From positions 1 through 64,000 of the forward strand of contig NZ_JBHVBO010000004.1 of NCBI RefSeq assembly GCF_042668085.1: a stretch of DNA of 64,000 nt. The letters run 5' to 3'. Shown here in pieces: positions 40,943-48,197 of this stretch (its first letter is position 1; each line of letters starts with the position of its first letter). Below the pieces are notes generated by a model, which was not told the origin of the DNA, made no database searches, and saw only the letters and a list, made by a program, of their open reading frames with translations. A program made the position numbers and the translations under genes. The DNA is from Isoptericola sp042668085 (GTDB lineage: Bacteria > Actinomycetota > Actinomycetes > Actinomycetales > Cellulomonadaceae).

Positions 40943-41715
40943 CGTGTTCCTTCCTGCGTGCCGCGGGTGCGGTGGGCCGGGGTGGGGAGGTTCTGGGGCG
41001 TGACGACCGGGACGTTCGTGACGCAGGCGTGCGCGCCGCCCGCGATCGTCGCCAGGCGTTGGACGTGGGTGCCGAGCAGCTCCGAGAACGCGCGGGCCTC
41101 GGCCTCGCACAGCTCGGTGAACTCCTCGGCGACGTGCTGCACCGGGCAGTGGCCCTGGCACAGCTGGACGGTGGGCAGCAGCGGGCCGCTCACCGGGCGG
41201 ACCGAGGCGGCGTAGCCGTCGGCCGAGAGCAGGTCGGCGAGCTGGGCCGCGCGTTCCTGCGGGTCGGTGGCCGTGAGGCGGGGGGCGTACCGCGCGACGA
41301 CGGCGTCGTACCGGTCGGCGGCGAACCGCGCGACGGCGTCCGTGCCGCCCGTCTCGCGCAGGTAGCGCATCACCTGCGCCGCGAGCTCGGAGTACCCGCC
41401 GGCGAGGTCGGACTGGCCGCGCGCGCTGACGACGTAGCGGCGGGCGGGGCGGCCCCGACGGCCGGACGACGGGCCGGCGTCGTGCACCGCGATCGTGCCG
41501 TCCTCCTCGAGGCAGGCGAGGTGCCGGCGCACGGCGGCGGAGGTCAGGCCGAGCCGGTCGGCGAGCTCACCCGCCGTGACGGGGCCCTCGCCGGCGACGA
41601 GCTCCAGGACGCGGCGGCGGGTGGTGCCGTCGGCCTCGGGCGCGCCGTCGAGGATCACCGGGGCGCCGACGGGGGCGCGGCGCGCGGGCGTGCGGTCGGT
41701 CGTGCTCGTCGGCAT
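40939..41715 (-). CDS. sufR: SufR-type Fe-S-responsive repressor
   Basis: 258 residues from ATG 41715. The winged helix-turn-helix (about 27-90) has RRRVLELVAGEGPVTAGELA followed by DRLGLTSAAVRRHLACLE and the wing GRRGRPARRY. The C-terminal half has cysteines in QLCQGHCPVQH, TELCEAEA and HACVTN, which in SufR ligate a [4Fe-4S] cluster. When the cluster is lost, repression of suf is relieved. It is the first gene of the operon and probably acts at the inverted repeat at 41806-41832. Confidence 0.93.
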   Translation of the reverse strand: MPTSTTDRTPARRAPVGAPVILDGAPEADGTTRRRVLELVAGEGPVTAGELADRLGLTSAAVRRHLACLEEDGTIAVHDAGPSSGRRGRPARRYVVSARGQSDLAGGYSELAAQVMRYLRETGGTDAVARFAADRYDAVVARYAPRLTATDPQERAAQLADLLSADGYAASVRPVSGPLLPTVQLCQGHCPVQHVAEEFTELCEAEARAFSELLGTHVQRLATIAGGAHACVTNVPVVTPQNLPTPAHRTRGTQEGTR

Positions 41716-41805
41716 GCGCTCATCCCCCCATAAGGCTCGTGGACCACCCCGGAGGGCGGGTCTTGGTGCAGACCTCGACCACCGGCGACGACGTCGATAT
41801 AGGGA

Positions 41806-41835
41806 ACATCCTTGTTGCGTAATCCAGGATGTCAA
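41806..41835 (-). promoter_or_regulatory. suf operon promoter -35 and candidate SufR operator
   Basis: On minus, a perfect TTGACA (41835-41830) overlaps an inverted repeat ACATCCT-N13-AGGATGT (41832-41806). The second arm falls where the -10 would be; no clean -10 is seen. This is a natural place for SufR to block transcription of sufR and the rest of the operon. Confidence 0.55.
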
Positions 41836-41848
41836 GCAAGGCAAGCCT

Positions 41849-41875
41849 CACCGGAGCCCCTTCCAGGCCCCGGTG
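41849..41875 (-). terminator. Terminator of the HdeD-family gene
   Basis: CACCGG/CCGGTG with three further pairs (GCC/GGC) after a mismatch and a 7-nt loop, 9 nt after the stop at 41885 and before the suf promoter. Confidence 0.45.
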
Positions 41876-41884
41876 TCGCGAACG

Positions 41885-42523
41885 TCACTCGTCGGTGACG
41901 ATGCGCCCCTCGATGACCTCGCCCGGACGGCCGCCCTGCCCCCCGCCGGGTCCCTGCTGCCCGAGCTGGCGCAGCTTGACCCCGAGGGCGATCATCACGA
42001 TCCCGATGACCACCGCGAACACGCCGATCACGATGGACAGGCCGACGATCGCGTCGGACGGGTTGGCGAAGCACACCACCGCGAGCGCGACCAGCAGCAG
42101 GCCGGCGAGCAGGTTCCACACCCACGACGCCCCGCCGCGTCGGCGCATGGCCGGCACGACGAACAGCTGCAGGAGGCCGAAGAGCAGCGCCCAGATGGCC
42201 ACGAGGATGAGGACCACGCCGAGGAACACCTTGGGCAGGAGCAGCAGGAGGGCGCCGAACACGAGCGCCACGATCCCGATGCCCGTGTTCACCGAGCCCG
42301 CCGACGTCCCCCGGCGGCGGATCCCGTCGACGACGCTCACGAGCCCGTCCACCAGCACGAAGACCCCGAAGACCTGGACCAGCGCCGTCGGGGTCTTGTC
42401 CGGCCAGAAGATCGCCAGCAGACCGAACAGCAGCGCGAGCACGCCCCGCACCACGGGCCAGTACCAGAGCCGCCGCGCCAGCGCGGCGACGTCCTGGGGC
42501 GGCGTGAACGCGTAGAAGGTCAT
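41885..42523 (-). CDS. HdeD family (DUF308) membrane protein
   Basis: 212 residues from ATG 42523 (MTFYAFTPPQ) with GAGGAGC upstream. Six membrane segments in three hairpins with the DUF308 repeat pattern: GVLALLFGLLAIFWPDKT, FGALLLLLPKVFLGVVL and LLLVALAVVCFANPSDAIVG. The C-terminal 30 residues are a Gly-rich cytoplasmic tail. HdeD is linked to acid stress in E. coli; actinobacterial members are uncharacterised. It is divergent from the ABC exporter. Confidence 0.88.
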   Translation of the reverse strand: MTFYAFTPPQDVAALARRLWYWPVVRGVLALLFGLLAIFWPDKTPTALVQVFGVFVLVDGLVSVVDGIRRRGTSAGSVNTGIGIVALVFGALLLLLPKVFLGVVLILVAIWALLFGLLQLFVVPAMRRRGGASWVWNLLAGLLLVALAVVCFANPSDAIVGLSIVIGVFAVVIGIVMIALGVKLRQLGQQGPGGGQGGRPGEVIEGRIVTDE

Positions 42524-42582
42524 GTCCGTCGTGCTCCTCGGGTCGTCGTCCGCACGTGCGCCGCCCGGCCGGGCGACGTCCG

Positions 42583-42588
42583 TAGAAT
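42583..42588 (+). promoter_or_regulatory. -10 element of the ABC exporter operon (leaderless)
   Basis: TAGAAT on plus, 6 nt before the GTG at 42595. Confidence 0.55.
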
Positions 42589-42594
42589 CTTCCG

Positions 42595-43626
42595 GTGCCC
42601 ACCTCGATTGCGCCATCGGGCGCGGACGGCGTCACGCCGTCCGCGCACTCTGCCGAGGACCCGCGCGCCGGCTCCGTCGACCCCGCTGCCGAGGCCGCCG
42701 TCCGCGTGCGGGGCCTGGTCAAACGCTACGACGGGCGCGACGTCGTCGCAGGCCTGGACCTCGTCGCCGACGCGGGGGCGGTCACCGCCGTGCTCGGCCC
42801 GAACGGCGCGGGCAAGACCACGACCGTCGAGTGCTGCGAGGGGCTGCGCTCCCCCGACGGCGGCACCGTGCGCGTGCTCGGCCTCGACCCCGTGGCGGAC
42901 GCCCGCGCGCTGCGCCCCCGCGTCGGCGTCATGCTGCAGGACGGCGGGCTGCCCACCGGTGCCCGAGCGGGCGAGGTGCTGCGGCACGTCGCCTCGATGT
43001 ACGCGGCGCCGCGGGACCTGGGCGAGCTCGGCGAGCGTCTCGGCCTCGGGTCGTTCGCCCGGACCACGGTGCGGCGCCTGTCCGGCGGGCAGCGCCAGCG
43101 GCTGTCGCTCGCGGCCGCGGTCGTCGGGCGTCCGGAGGTGGTCTTCCTCGACGAGCCGAGCGCCGGCATGGACCCGCAGAGCCGCCACGCGGTGTGGGAC
43201 CTCGTGCGCGAGCTGCGCGACGAGGGCACCGCCGTCGTCCTCACGACGCACCTCATGGACGAGGCCGAGGATCTCGCCGACCGCGTGCACGTGGTCGACC
43301 ACGGCCGCGTCATCGCGAGCGGCAGCGTGCCCGAGCTCCTCTCCCCCGACCCGCAGGCCGACCGCACGCTGCGCTTCGACGCCGTGCCCGGCCTCGACGT
43401 CGCGGCGGTCGCCGCCGCGCTCGGAGACCCGGGTGGCGCCGGCACCTGGACGGTCACCGAGCCGCAGCCCGGCTCGTACGTCGTCGCGGGGCCCGTCGGG
43501 CCGCGCGCCCTGACCGCGCTCACCGGGTGGCTCGCCGACCACGACGTCCTCGCGAGCCGCCTCACCGTGGGCCGGCGCACGCTGGAGGACGTCTTCCTCG
43601 ACCTGACGGGACGGCACCTGCGATGA
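42595..43626 (+). CDS. ABC-2 type exporter ATP-binding protein
   Basis: 343 residues from GTG 42595. Residues 1-35 are disordered. Walker A GPNGAGKTTT, signature LSGGQRQRLSLAAAV, Walker B VVFLDEPSAGMDP, switch His in TTHLMDEAED; a C-terminal ~100-residue domain typical of DrrA/CcmA-type ATPases follows. It shares ATGA with the permease gene. The pair plus ctaA next to suf corresponds to Rv1458c-Rv1457c-Rv1456c of M. tuberculosis, so a link to haem A or oxidase assembly is a plausible alternative to drug export. Confidence 0.92.
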   Translation: MPTSIAPSGADGVTPSAHSAEDPRAGSVDPAAEAAVRVRGLVKRYDGRDVVAGLDLVADAGAVTAVLGPNGAGKTTTVECCEGLRSPDGGTVRVLGLDPVADARALRPRVGVMLQDGGLPTGARAGEVLRHVASMYAAPRDLGELGERLGLGSFARTTVRRLSGGQRQRLSLAAAVVGRPEVVFLDEPSAGMDPQSRHAVWDLVRELRDEGTAVVLTTHLMDEAEDLADRVHVVDHGRVIASGSVPELLSPDPQADRTLRFDAVPGLDVAAVAAALGDPGGAGTWTVTEPQPGSYVVAGPVGPRALTALTGWLADHDVLASRLTVGRRTLEDVFLDLTGRHLR

Positions 43627-44420
43627 CCACCCCCACGGGCAGCGCCGTTGCACCTGCCCCAGCACCCGCCCCCGCGCTCGCCGCCCCTGCCTGGCGGCGC
43701 GTGCTCTCGCAGGCCGGCTTCGAGACGCGGGCCGTGCTGCGCAACGGCGAGCAGCTGCTCGTCACGATCGTGCTGCCGGTCATGGTGCTGGTGGGCCTGA
43801 CGCGCACCAGCGTCGTCGAGATCGACACCGGCGGCCTGTCCCGCATCGACTTCGTCACGCCGGGCGTCCTCGCGCTCGCCTGCGTCTCGACGGCGTTCAC
43901 CTCGCAGGCCATCGCGACCGCCTTCGACCGCCGCAACGGCGTGCTGCGGCTCCTGGCGACGACGCCGCTCGGGCGCGGCGGGCTCCTCGCCGGCAAGCTG
44001 CTGGGCGTCCTGGCCGTCGAGGTGGTGCAGGTCGTCGTCGTCGGCGCGGTCGCCCTCGCGCTGGGCTGGCAGCCCGCGGCGGGCGGGATCCTCGCGGCCG
44101 TGGGCGTCGGGCTGCTCGGCACGGCGTGCTTCACCGCGCTCGCGCTCCTGCTGGCGGGCACGCTGCGCGCCGAGGGCGTGCTGGCGCTCGCCAACCTCGT
44201 CCTCGTGCTCCTCGTCGTGGGCGGCGGGCTGCTGGTGCCGCCGGAGCAGCTCCCCGGCCCGCTAGAGCACCTCGCGGCGTTCCTGCCCTCGGGCGCGCTC
44301 GGCGAGGCGATGCGGGGCGCCCTGCTCGGCACCGGCGTCCCCGCGCTCGCGCTCGGCGTGCTCGCCGCGTGGACCGCGCTGTTCTCCTGGGCCGCCGCCC
44401 GGTTCTTCCGCTGGCAGTGA
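43623..44420 (+). CDS. ABC-2 type exporter permease
   Basis: 265 residues from ATG 43623. After a Pro/Ala-rich N-terminus there are six hydrophobic segments; the ABC-2 pattern includes RNGEQLLVTIVLPVMVLVGL and FDRRNGVLRLLATTPLGRGG. It pairs with the ATPase encoded just upstream. The substrate is unknown; see the ATPase entry for context. Confidence 0.9.
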   Translation: MTTPTGSAVAPAPAPAPALAAPAWRRVLSQAGFETRAVLRNGEQLLVTIVLPVMVLVGLTRTSVVEIDTGGLSRIDFVTPGVLALACVSTAFTSQAIATAFDRRNGVLRLLATTPLGRGGLLAGKLLGVLAVEVVQVVVVGAVALALGWQPAAGGILAAVGVGLLGTACFTALALLLAGTLRAEGVLALANLVLVLLVVGGGLLVPPEQLPGPLEHLAAFLPSGALGEAMRGALLGTGVPALALGVLAAWTALFSWAAARFFRWQ

Positions 44421-44502
44421 CGGCGTCGGCGCGGGGCGCGGGAACGGGCCAAGGTCACACCGCGAGGCCGGCCGAGGCGGAGGAACGGCGCGCGCCTGGC
44501 GA

Positions 44503-44508
44503 TACCGT
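44503..44508 (+). promoter_or_regulatory. -10 element of ctaA (leaderless)
   Basis: TACCGT on plus, 6 nt before the GTG at 44515, so ctaA has its own promoter besides possible read-through. Confidence 0.5.
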
Positions 44509-44514
44509 GGACCC

Positions 44515-45486
44515 GTGACCTCGCCGAGCCCTGCCGTGCCCGCCCCCGAGGCAGGCGCGGGCACCACGCCCGACCGGACCGACCGCCCCGACCGCCTCGC
44601 CCGGTTCCGGCCGTGGACGCGCGGCGTCCTGCTCGCGAACGTCATCGGGCAGATCCTCATCATCGGCACGGGAGGCGCCGTCCGCCTCACCGACTCGGGG
44701 CTCGGCTGCTCCACCTGGCCGATGTGCGAGCCGGGACACTTCACGCCGGTCTTCCACGAGGCGTCCTCGATCCACTCCTTCGTCGAGTTCGGCAACCGGA
44801 CCATGACGGGCGTCCTCAGCGTCATCGGCGTGATGCTGCTGGTCCTCGTCTGGACGGACCGGAGCCGGTCCGAGTCCTACCGGGCGCTCGGCATCGTGCC
44901 CCTCGCCGGCGTGCTCACCCAGGCGGTCATCGGGGGCGTCGTCGTCCTGCTGCACCTGCACCCGGGCTGGGTCTCCCTCCACTTCGGCGTCTCGGTGGCG
45001 CTCGTGTGGTTCAGCGCGTACCTGCTGCACCGGCACGGCGAGGGCGACGGCCCACCGCGCCGCGTCGCGGGCCGCGGCGTGGCGACGGCGGGCGCCCTGC
45101 TCGGCCTGCTGCTGATCCCCGTCGTCACGCTGGGCGTGCTCGTGACGGGCTCCGGCCCGCACTCCGGCGACACCGAGGTGGGCTACCGCCTCGCGCTCGA
45201 CCCGCTGACGATGACCCGCGCGCACTCGGCCAGCGTGTGGCTGTTCACGCTCGCCCTCGTGGCGCTGCTGGTCCTGCTGCACCGCGCGCCTGCCGGCCCG
45301 CGGGTCTCCGCGGCCCGCAAGGGCGCCTGGCTGCTGCTCGCGGTCACCCTGGCGCAGGGCCTCGTCGGGTACGTCCAGTACTTCACCGGTCTGCCCGAGC
45401 TGCTCGTCGGCATCCACCTCGTGGGCGCCGGCTGCCTCACGTGGGCCACGGCGAACGCCGTCCTGAGGCTGCGCACCCGCGCCTGA
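44515..45486 (+). CDS. ctaA: Haem A synthase (Cox15/CtaA)
   Basis: 323 residues with eight membrane segments. TGGAVRLTDSGLGCSTWPMC carries the conserved external cysteine pair, EFGNRTMTG the first haem-ligand region, LHLHPGWVSLHFGVS the next His, and VTGSGPHSGD plus the late HLVGAGCL the remaining ones. It oxidises haem O to haem A for cytochrome c oxidase; SURF1 at 11923 acts later in the same pathway. Gene order ABC ATPase-permease-ctaA divergent from sufR matches mycobacteria. Confidence 0.93.
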   Translation: MTSPSPAVPAPEAGAGTTPDRTDRPDRLARFRPWTRGVLLANVIGQILIIGTGGAVRLTDSGLGCSTWPMCEPGHFTPVFHEASSIHSFVEFGNRTMTGVLSVIGVMLLVLVWTDRSRSESYRALGIVPLAGVLTQAVIGGVVVLLHLHPGWVSLHFGVSVALVWFSAYLLHRHGEGDGPPRRVAGRGVATAGALLGLLLIPVVTLGVLVTGSGPHSGDTEVGYRLALDPLTMTRAHSASVWLFTLALVALLVLLHRAPAGPRVSAARKGAWLLLAVTLAQGLVGYVQYFTGLPELLVGIHLVGAGCLTWATANAVLRLRTRA

Positions 45487-45503
45487 CGCCGCCGTCCGCG
45501 CGC

Positions 45504-45509
45504 TACGGT
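45504..45509 (+). promoter_or_regulatory. -10 element of the class IV aminotransferase-like gene (leaderless)
   Basis: TACGGT on plus, 6 nt before the GTG at 45516. Confidence 0.5.
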
Positions 45510-45515
45510 GCAGGC

Positions 45516-46244
45516 GTGCGCATCGAGGTCGACGGCCGCCCCGCGACGGCCGAGCAGGTCGCGTCCACGGACGGACACTTCACCGCCATGCAGGTGCGCG
45601 GCGGCGGCGTGCAGGGCCTGGAGCACCACCTGAGACGGCTGGACGCCGCCCACCGCGAGATCTTCGGGCTGCCGCTCGACGGCGATCGCGTCCGCCGCCT
45701 CGTGCGGCACGCCCTGGCGGGGCAGGCCGACGCCTCCGTCCGCGTCGTCCTGCGCGACCCGGAGCACGTCGCCGTCCAGGTCGGCGAGCCCCGCCGCCCG
45801 CCCGCACGCCCCCAACGCCTGCGGTCGGTGCCGTACCTGCGCCCGTTCGCCCACCTCAAGCACCTGGGCGGCTTCGCGCAGGCGCAGTGGGCACGACAGG
45901 CCGGGCGCGAGGGGCACGACGACGCGCTGCTCGTCAGCCCCGACGGCGCCGTCGCGGAGTCCACGGTCGCGAACGTCGGCGTGCTCGGGCCCGACGGCGA
46001 CGTGCTCTGGCCGGACGCCCCGCACCTGCGCGGCACCGGCCTCGCCCTGGTCGAGGAGACGACGCCGACCCGCACCGGCCCGGTGCACGTCGACGACCTG
46101 GGCCGGTCCGCCGGGGCGTTCCTCGTCAACTCGATCGGCATCGTCGCGGTCGCGTCCGTCGACGGGACGGACCTCCCGGACGCGACCGCGCACGTGGAGG
46201 CGATCAGGCGGCGGGTGGCCGCCCTGCCCTGGGCCCCGCCGTAG
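45516..46244 (+). CDS. Class IV aminotransferase / aminodeoxychorismate lyase-like protein
   Basis: 242 residues from GTG 45516. The fold-type IV PLP pattern is visible: GHFTAMQVRGGGVQGLEHHLRRL shown in part as VRGGGVQGLEHHLRRL, PYLRPFAHLKHLGGFAQAQ with the likely PLP Lys, DGAVAESTVANV, and the late FLVNSIGIVAV. It is shorter than D-amino acid or branched-chain aminotransferases (about 280-300) and closer to PabC-like proteins. The substrate is unknown. A 30-bp gap after ctaA and its own promoter make a functional link uncertain. Confidence 0.8.
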   Translation: MRIEVDGRPATAEQVASTDGHFTAMQVRGGGVQGLEHHLRRLDAAHREIFGLPLDGDRVRRLVRHALAGQADASVRVVLRDPEHVAVQVGEPRRPPARPQRLRSVPYLRPFAHLKHLGGFAQAQWARQAGREGHDDALLVSPDGAVAESTVANVGVLGPDGDVLWPDAPHLRGTGLALVEETTPTRTGPVHVDDLGRSAGAFLVNSIGIVAVASVDGTDLPDATAHVEAIRRRVAALPWAPP

Positions 46245-46276
46245 GCCTTGACCGGCTGACGGCAGCGGCGCCAGCA

Positions 46277-46344
46277 CGTGACAGTCGCGGCGCGACCGCG
46301 TGACAGCGCCGTGACAGCACGCTGCGAGCGGCGCCCCGCACGGT
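46277..46344 (+). promoter_or_regulatory. Regulated drrA promoter: CGTGACAG direct repeats at 22- and 11-bp spacing
   Basis: CGTGACAG occurs at 46277, 46299 and 46310; the empty 11-bp slot at 46288 has a degenerate copy. Direct repeats with 11-bp phasing upstream of or over the -35 region are the known binding pattern of SARP/AfsR regulators, and such a regulator is encoded next door. CACGGT at 46339-46344 ends 6 nt before the ATG and can serve as -10, placing the last repeat at -35. Confidence 0.6.
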
Positions 46345-46350
46345 GGTGCC

Positions 46351-47352
46351 ATGACCACCACCGCGATCGAGGCCGAGGGCCTCGTCAAGACGTTCGGCGA
46401 CAACCGCGCCGTGGACGGGGTCGACCTCGAGGTCGCCACCGGCACGGTCCACGGGGTCCTCGGCCCGAACGGCGCCGGGAAGACCACCACGATCCGCATG
46501 CTGGCGACCCTGCTGCGCCCGGACGCCGGCCGGGCGTCCGTCTTCGGCCACGACGTCGCGCGCGAGCCGTTCGTCGTGCGGCAGCTCATCGGCGTGACGG
46601 GCCAGTACGCATCCGTCGACGAGACGCTCAGCGCCACCGAGAACCTCCTGCTGTTCTGCCGCCTCAACGGGCTCAAGGGCTCCGCCGCGACGCGTCGCAC
46701 CCGCGATCTGCTCGAGGAGTTCAGCCTCACCGACGCCGCCGCGCGGCCCCTGAAGAACTTCTCCGGCGGCATGCGGCGTCGCCTCGACCTGGCGGCGAGC
46801 CTCATCGCCCAGCCGCCCCTGCTGTTCCTGGACGAGCCGACCACCGGCCTCGACCCGCGCACCCGCGCCCAGATGTGGGAGACCATCCGCCGCCTCGTCG
46901 CGACGGGCTCTACCGTCCTGCTCACCACGCAGTACCTCGACGAGGCCGACCAGCTGGCCGACCGCATCGCCGTGATCGACCGCGGCCACGTCGTCGCGGA
47001 GGGCACCGGGGACGAGCTCAAGTCGTCCGTGGGGCAGCAGTCGCTGCAGCTCGCCCTCGTGCGCCCCGACGACGCCCCGGCGGCCCAGGCGGCGGTGCAG
47101 GACGTGCTCGGCGTCGCCGCGACGGTCTCCCCCGAGGCGCGGCGCCTCACCGTCCCGGTTGCCGACCCCGCCCGCGTCACGGACCTGCTGGTCCACCTGC
47201 GCGGCGCCGGCGTCGACCTCGACGGCCTGTCGATGGACAAGCCCACGCTCGACGAGGTGTTCCTGACGCTGACCGGCCACGACGCCACCGACCAGTCCAC
47301 GACCGACCGAGCCGGCGCCGGCTCCCCCGAGCCCGAGGAGATCTCCGCATGA
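46351..47352 (+). CDS. DrrA-type ABC exporter ATP-binding protein
   Basis: 333 residues, daunorubicin-resistance (DrrA) subfamily: Walker A GPNGAGKTTTIRMLATLLRP, signature FSGGMRRRLDLAASLI, Walker B LFLDEPTTGLDPRTR, switch TTQYLDEADQLADRI, and the DrrA-specific C-terminal domain with KPTLDEVFLTLTG. It energises the permease encoded next (ATGA overlap). These exporters move lipophilic antibiotics or lipids outward. The upstream repeats suggest control by the neighbouring SARP. Confidence 0.93.
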   Translation: MTTTAIEAEGLVKTFGDNRAVDGVDLEVATGTVHGVLGPNGAGKTTTIRMLATLLRPDAGRASVFGHDVAREPFVVRQLIGVTGQYASVDETLSATENLLLFCRLNGLKGSAATRRTRDLLEEFSLTDAAARPLKNFSGGMRRRLDLAASLIAQPPLLFLDEPTTGLDPRTRAQMWETIRRLVATGSTVLLTTQYLDEADQLADRIAVIDRGHVVAEGTGDELKSSVGQQSLQLALVRPDDAPAAQAAVQDVLGVAATVSPEARRLTVPVADPARVTDLLVHLRGAGVDLDGLSMDKPTLDEVFLTLTGHDATDQSTTDRAGAGSPEPEEISA

Positions 47353-48197
47353 CCACCCTCACCACCACCCCCGCACCGGTGGCGCCCGGCGGGCGCATCG
47401 TCCCCGGCGCCGAACGCGCCCTGCGCAACCGCGTGACCGCCGGCCAGGCCGTCTCGGACTCGCTGGCCATGGCCCGCCGCGGGCTCATCAAGATCCGCCG
47501 GACGCCGGAGCAGCTCATCGACGTCACGGTGCAGCCGATCATCTTCACGCTGATGTTCACGTACATCTTCGGCGGGGCGATCTCCGGCAGCATCGCGGCC
47601 TACCTGCCGGTCATCATCCCCGGCATCCTCGTGCAGACCGTCATCACGGCGTCCGCCGTCACCGGCACCCAGCTGCGCGAGGACATGGACAAGGGCGTGT
47701 TCGACCGGTTCCGGTCGCTGCCCATCGCCCGCATCGCCCCGCTCGCGGGTGCCCTGCTGGCGGACCTCGTGCGTTACCTCATCGCCACCACGCTGACCGT
47801 CGTCATGGGCCTGGTCATGGGCTGGCGCCCGGGGGGCGGCGTCGGCGGCGTGCTGCTGGCGGGCCTGCTCGTGATCGTCTGCGCCTGGTCCCTCAGCTGG
47901 ATCTTCGCGTTCTTCGGCGTCATCGGCCGGTCCGCGTCCTCGGTCCAGGGCATCTCGTTCCTGGTGCTCTTCCCGTTGACCTTCCTGTCCAACGCGTTCG
48001 TCCCGGTGGACACGATGCCCGGCTGGCTGCAGGGCTTCGTCAACGTCAACCCGGTGTCGCACCTCGTGACCGCGGTCCGCGACCTCGCCAGTACGGGCAG
48101 CGTCACGGACCAGGTCGGCATCGCGCTCCTGAGCTGCGCCGTCGTCGTGGCGGTCTTCGCCCCGCTCGCCGTGCGCAGCTACATGAAGAAGGCCTGA
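47349..48197 (+). CDS. DrrB-type ABC exporter permease
   Basis: 282 residues from ATG 47349, six membrane segments. RRGLIKIRRTPEQLIDVTVQP and FTYIFGGAI are DrrB signatures; FLSNAFVPVDTMPGWLQGFV and NPVSHLVTAVRDL follow near the end. It forms the export channel with DrrA. The gene ends 19 bp inside the convergent regulator gene. Confidence 0.92.
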   Translation: MTTLTTTPAPVAPGGRIVPGAERALRNRVTAGQAVSDSLAMARRGLIKIRRTPEQLIDVTVQPIIFTLMFTYIFGGAISGSIAAYLPVIIPGILVQTVITASAVTGTQLREDMDKGVFDRFRSLPIARIAPLAGALLADLVRYLIATTLTVVMGLVMGWRPGGGVGGVLLAGLLVIVCAWSLSWIFAFFGVIGRSASSVQGISFLVLFPLTFLSNAFVPVDTMPGWLQGFVNVNPVSHLVTAVRDLASTGSVTDQVGIALLSCAVVVAVFAPLAVRSYMKKA

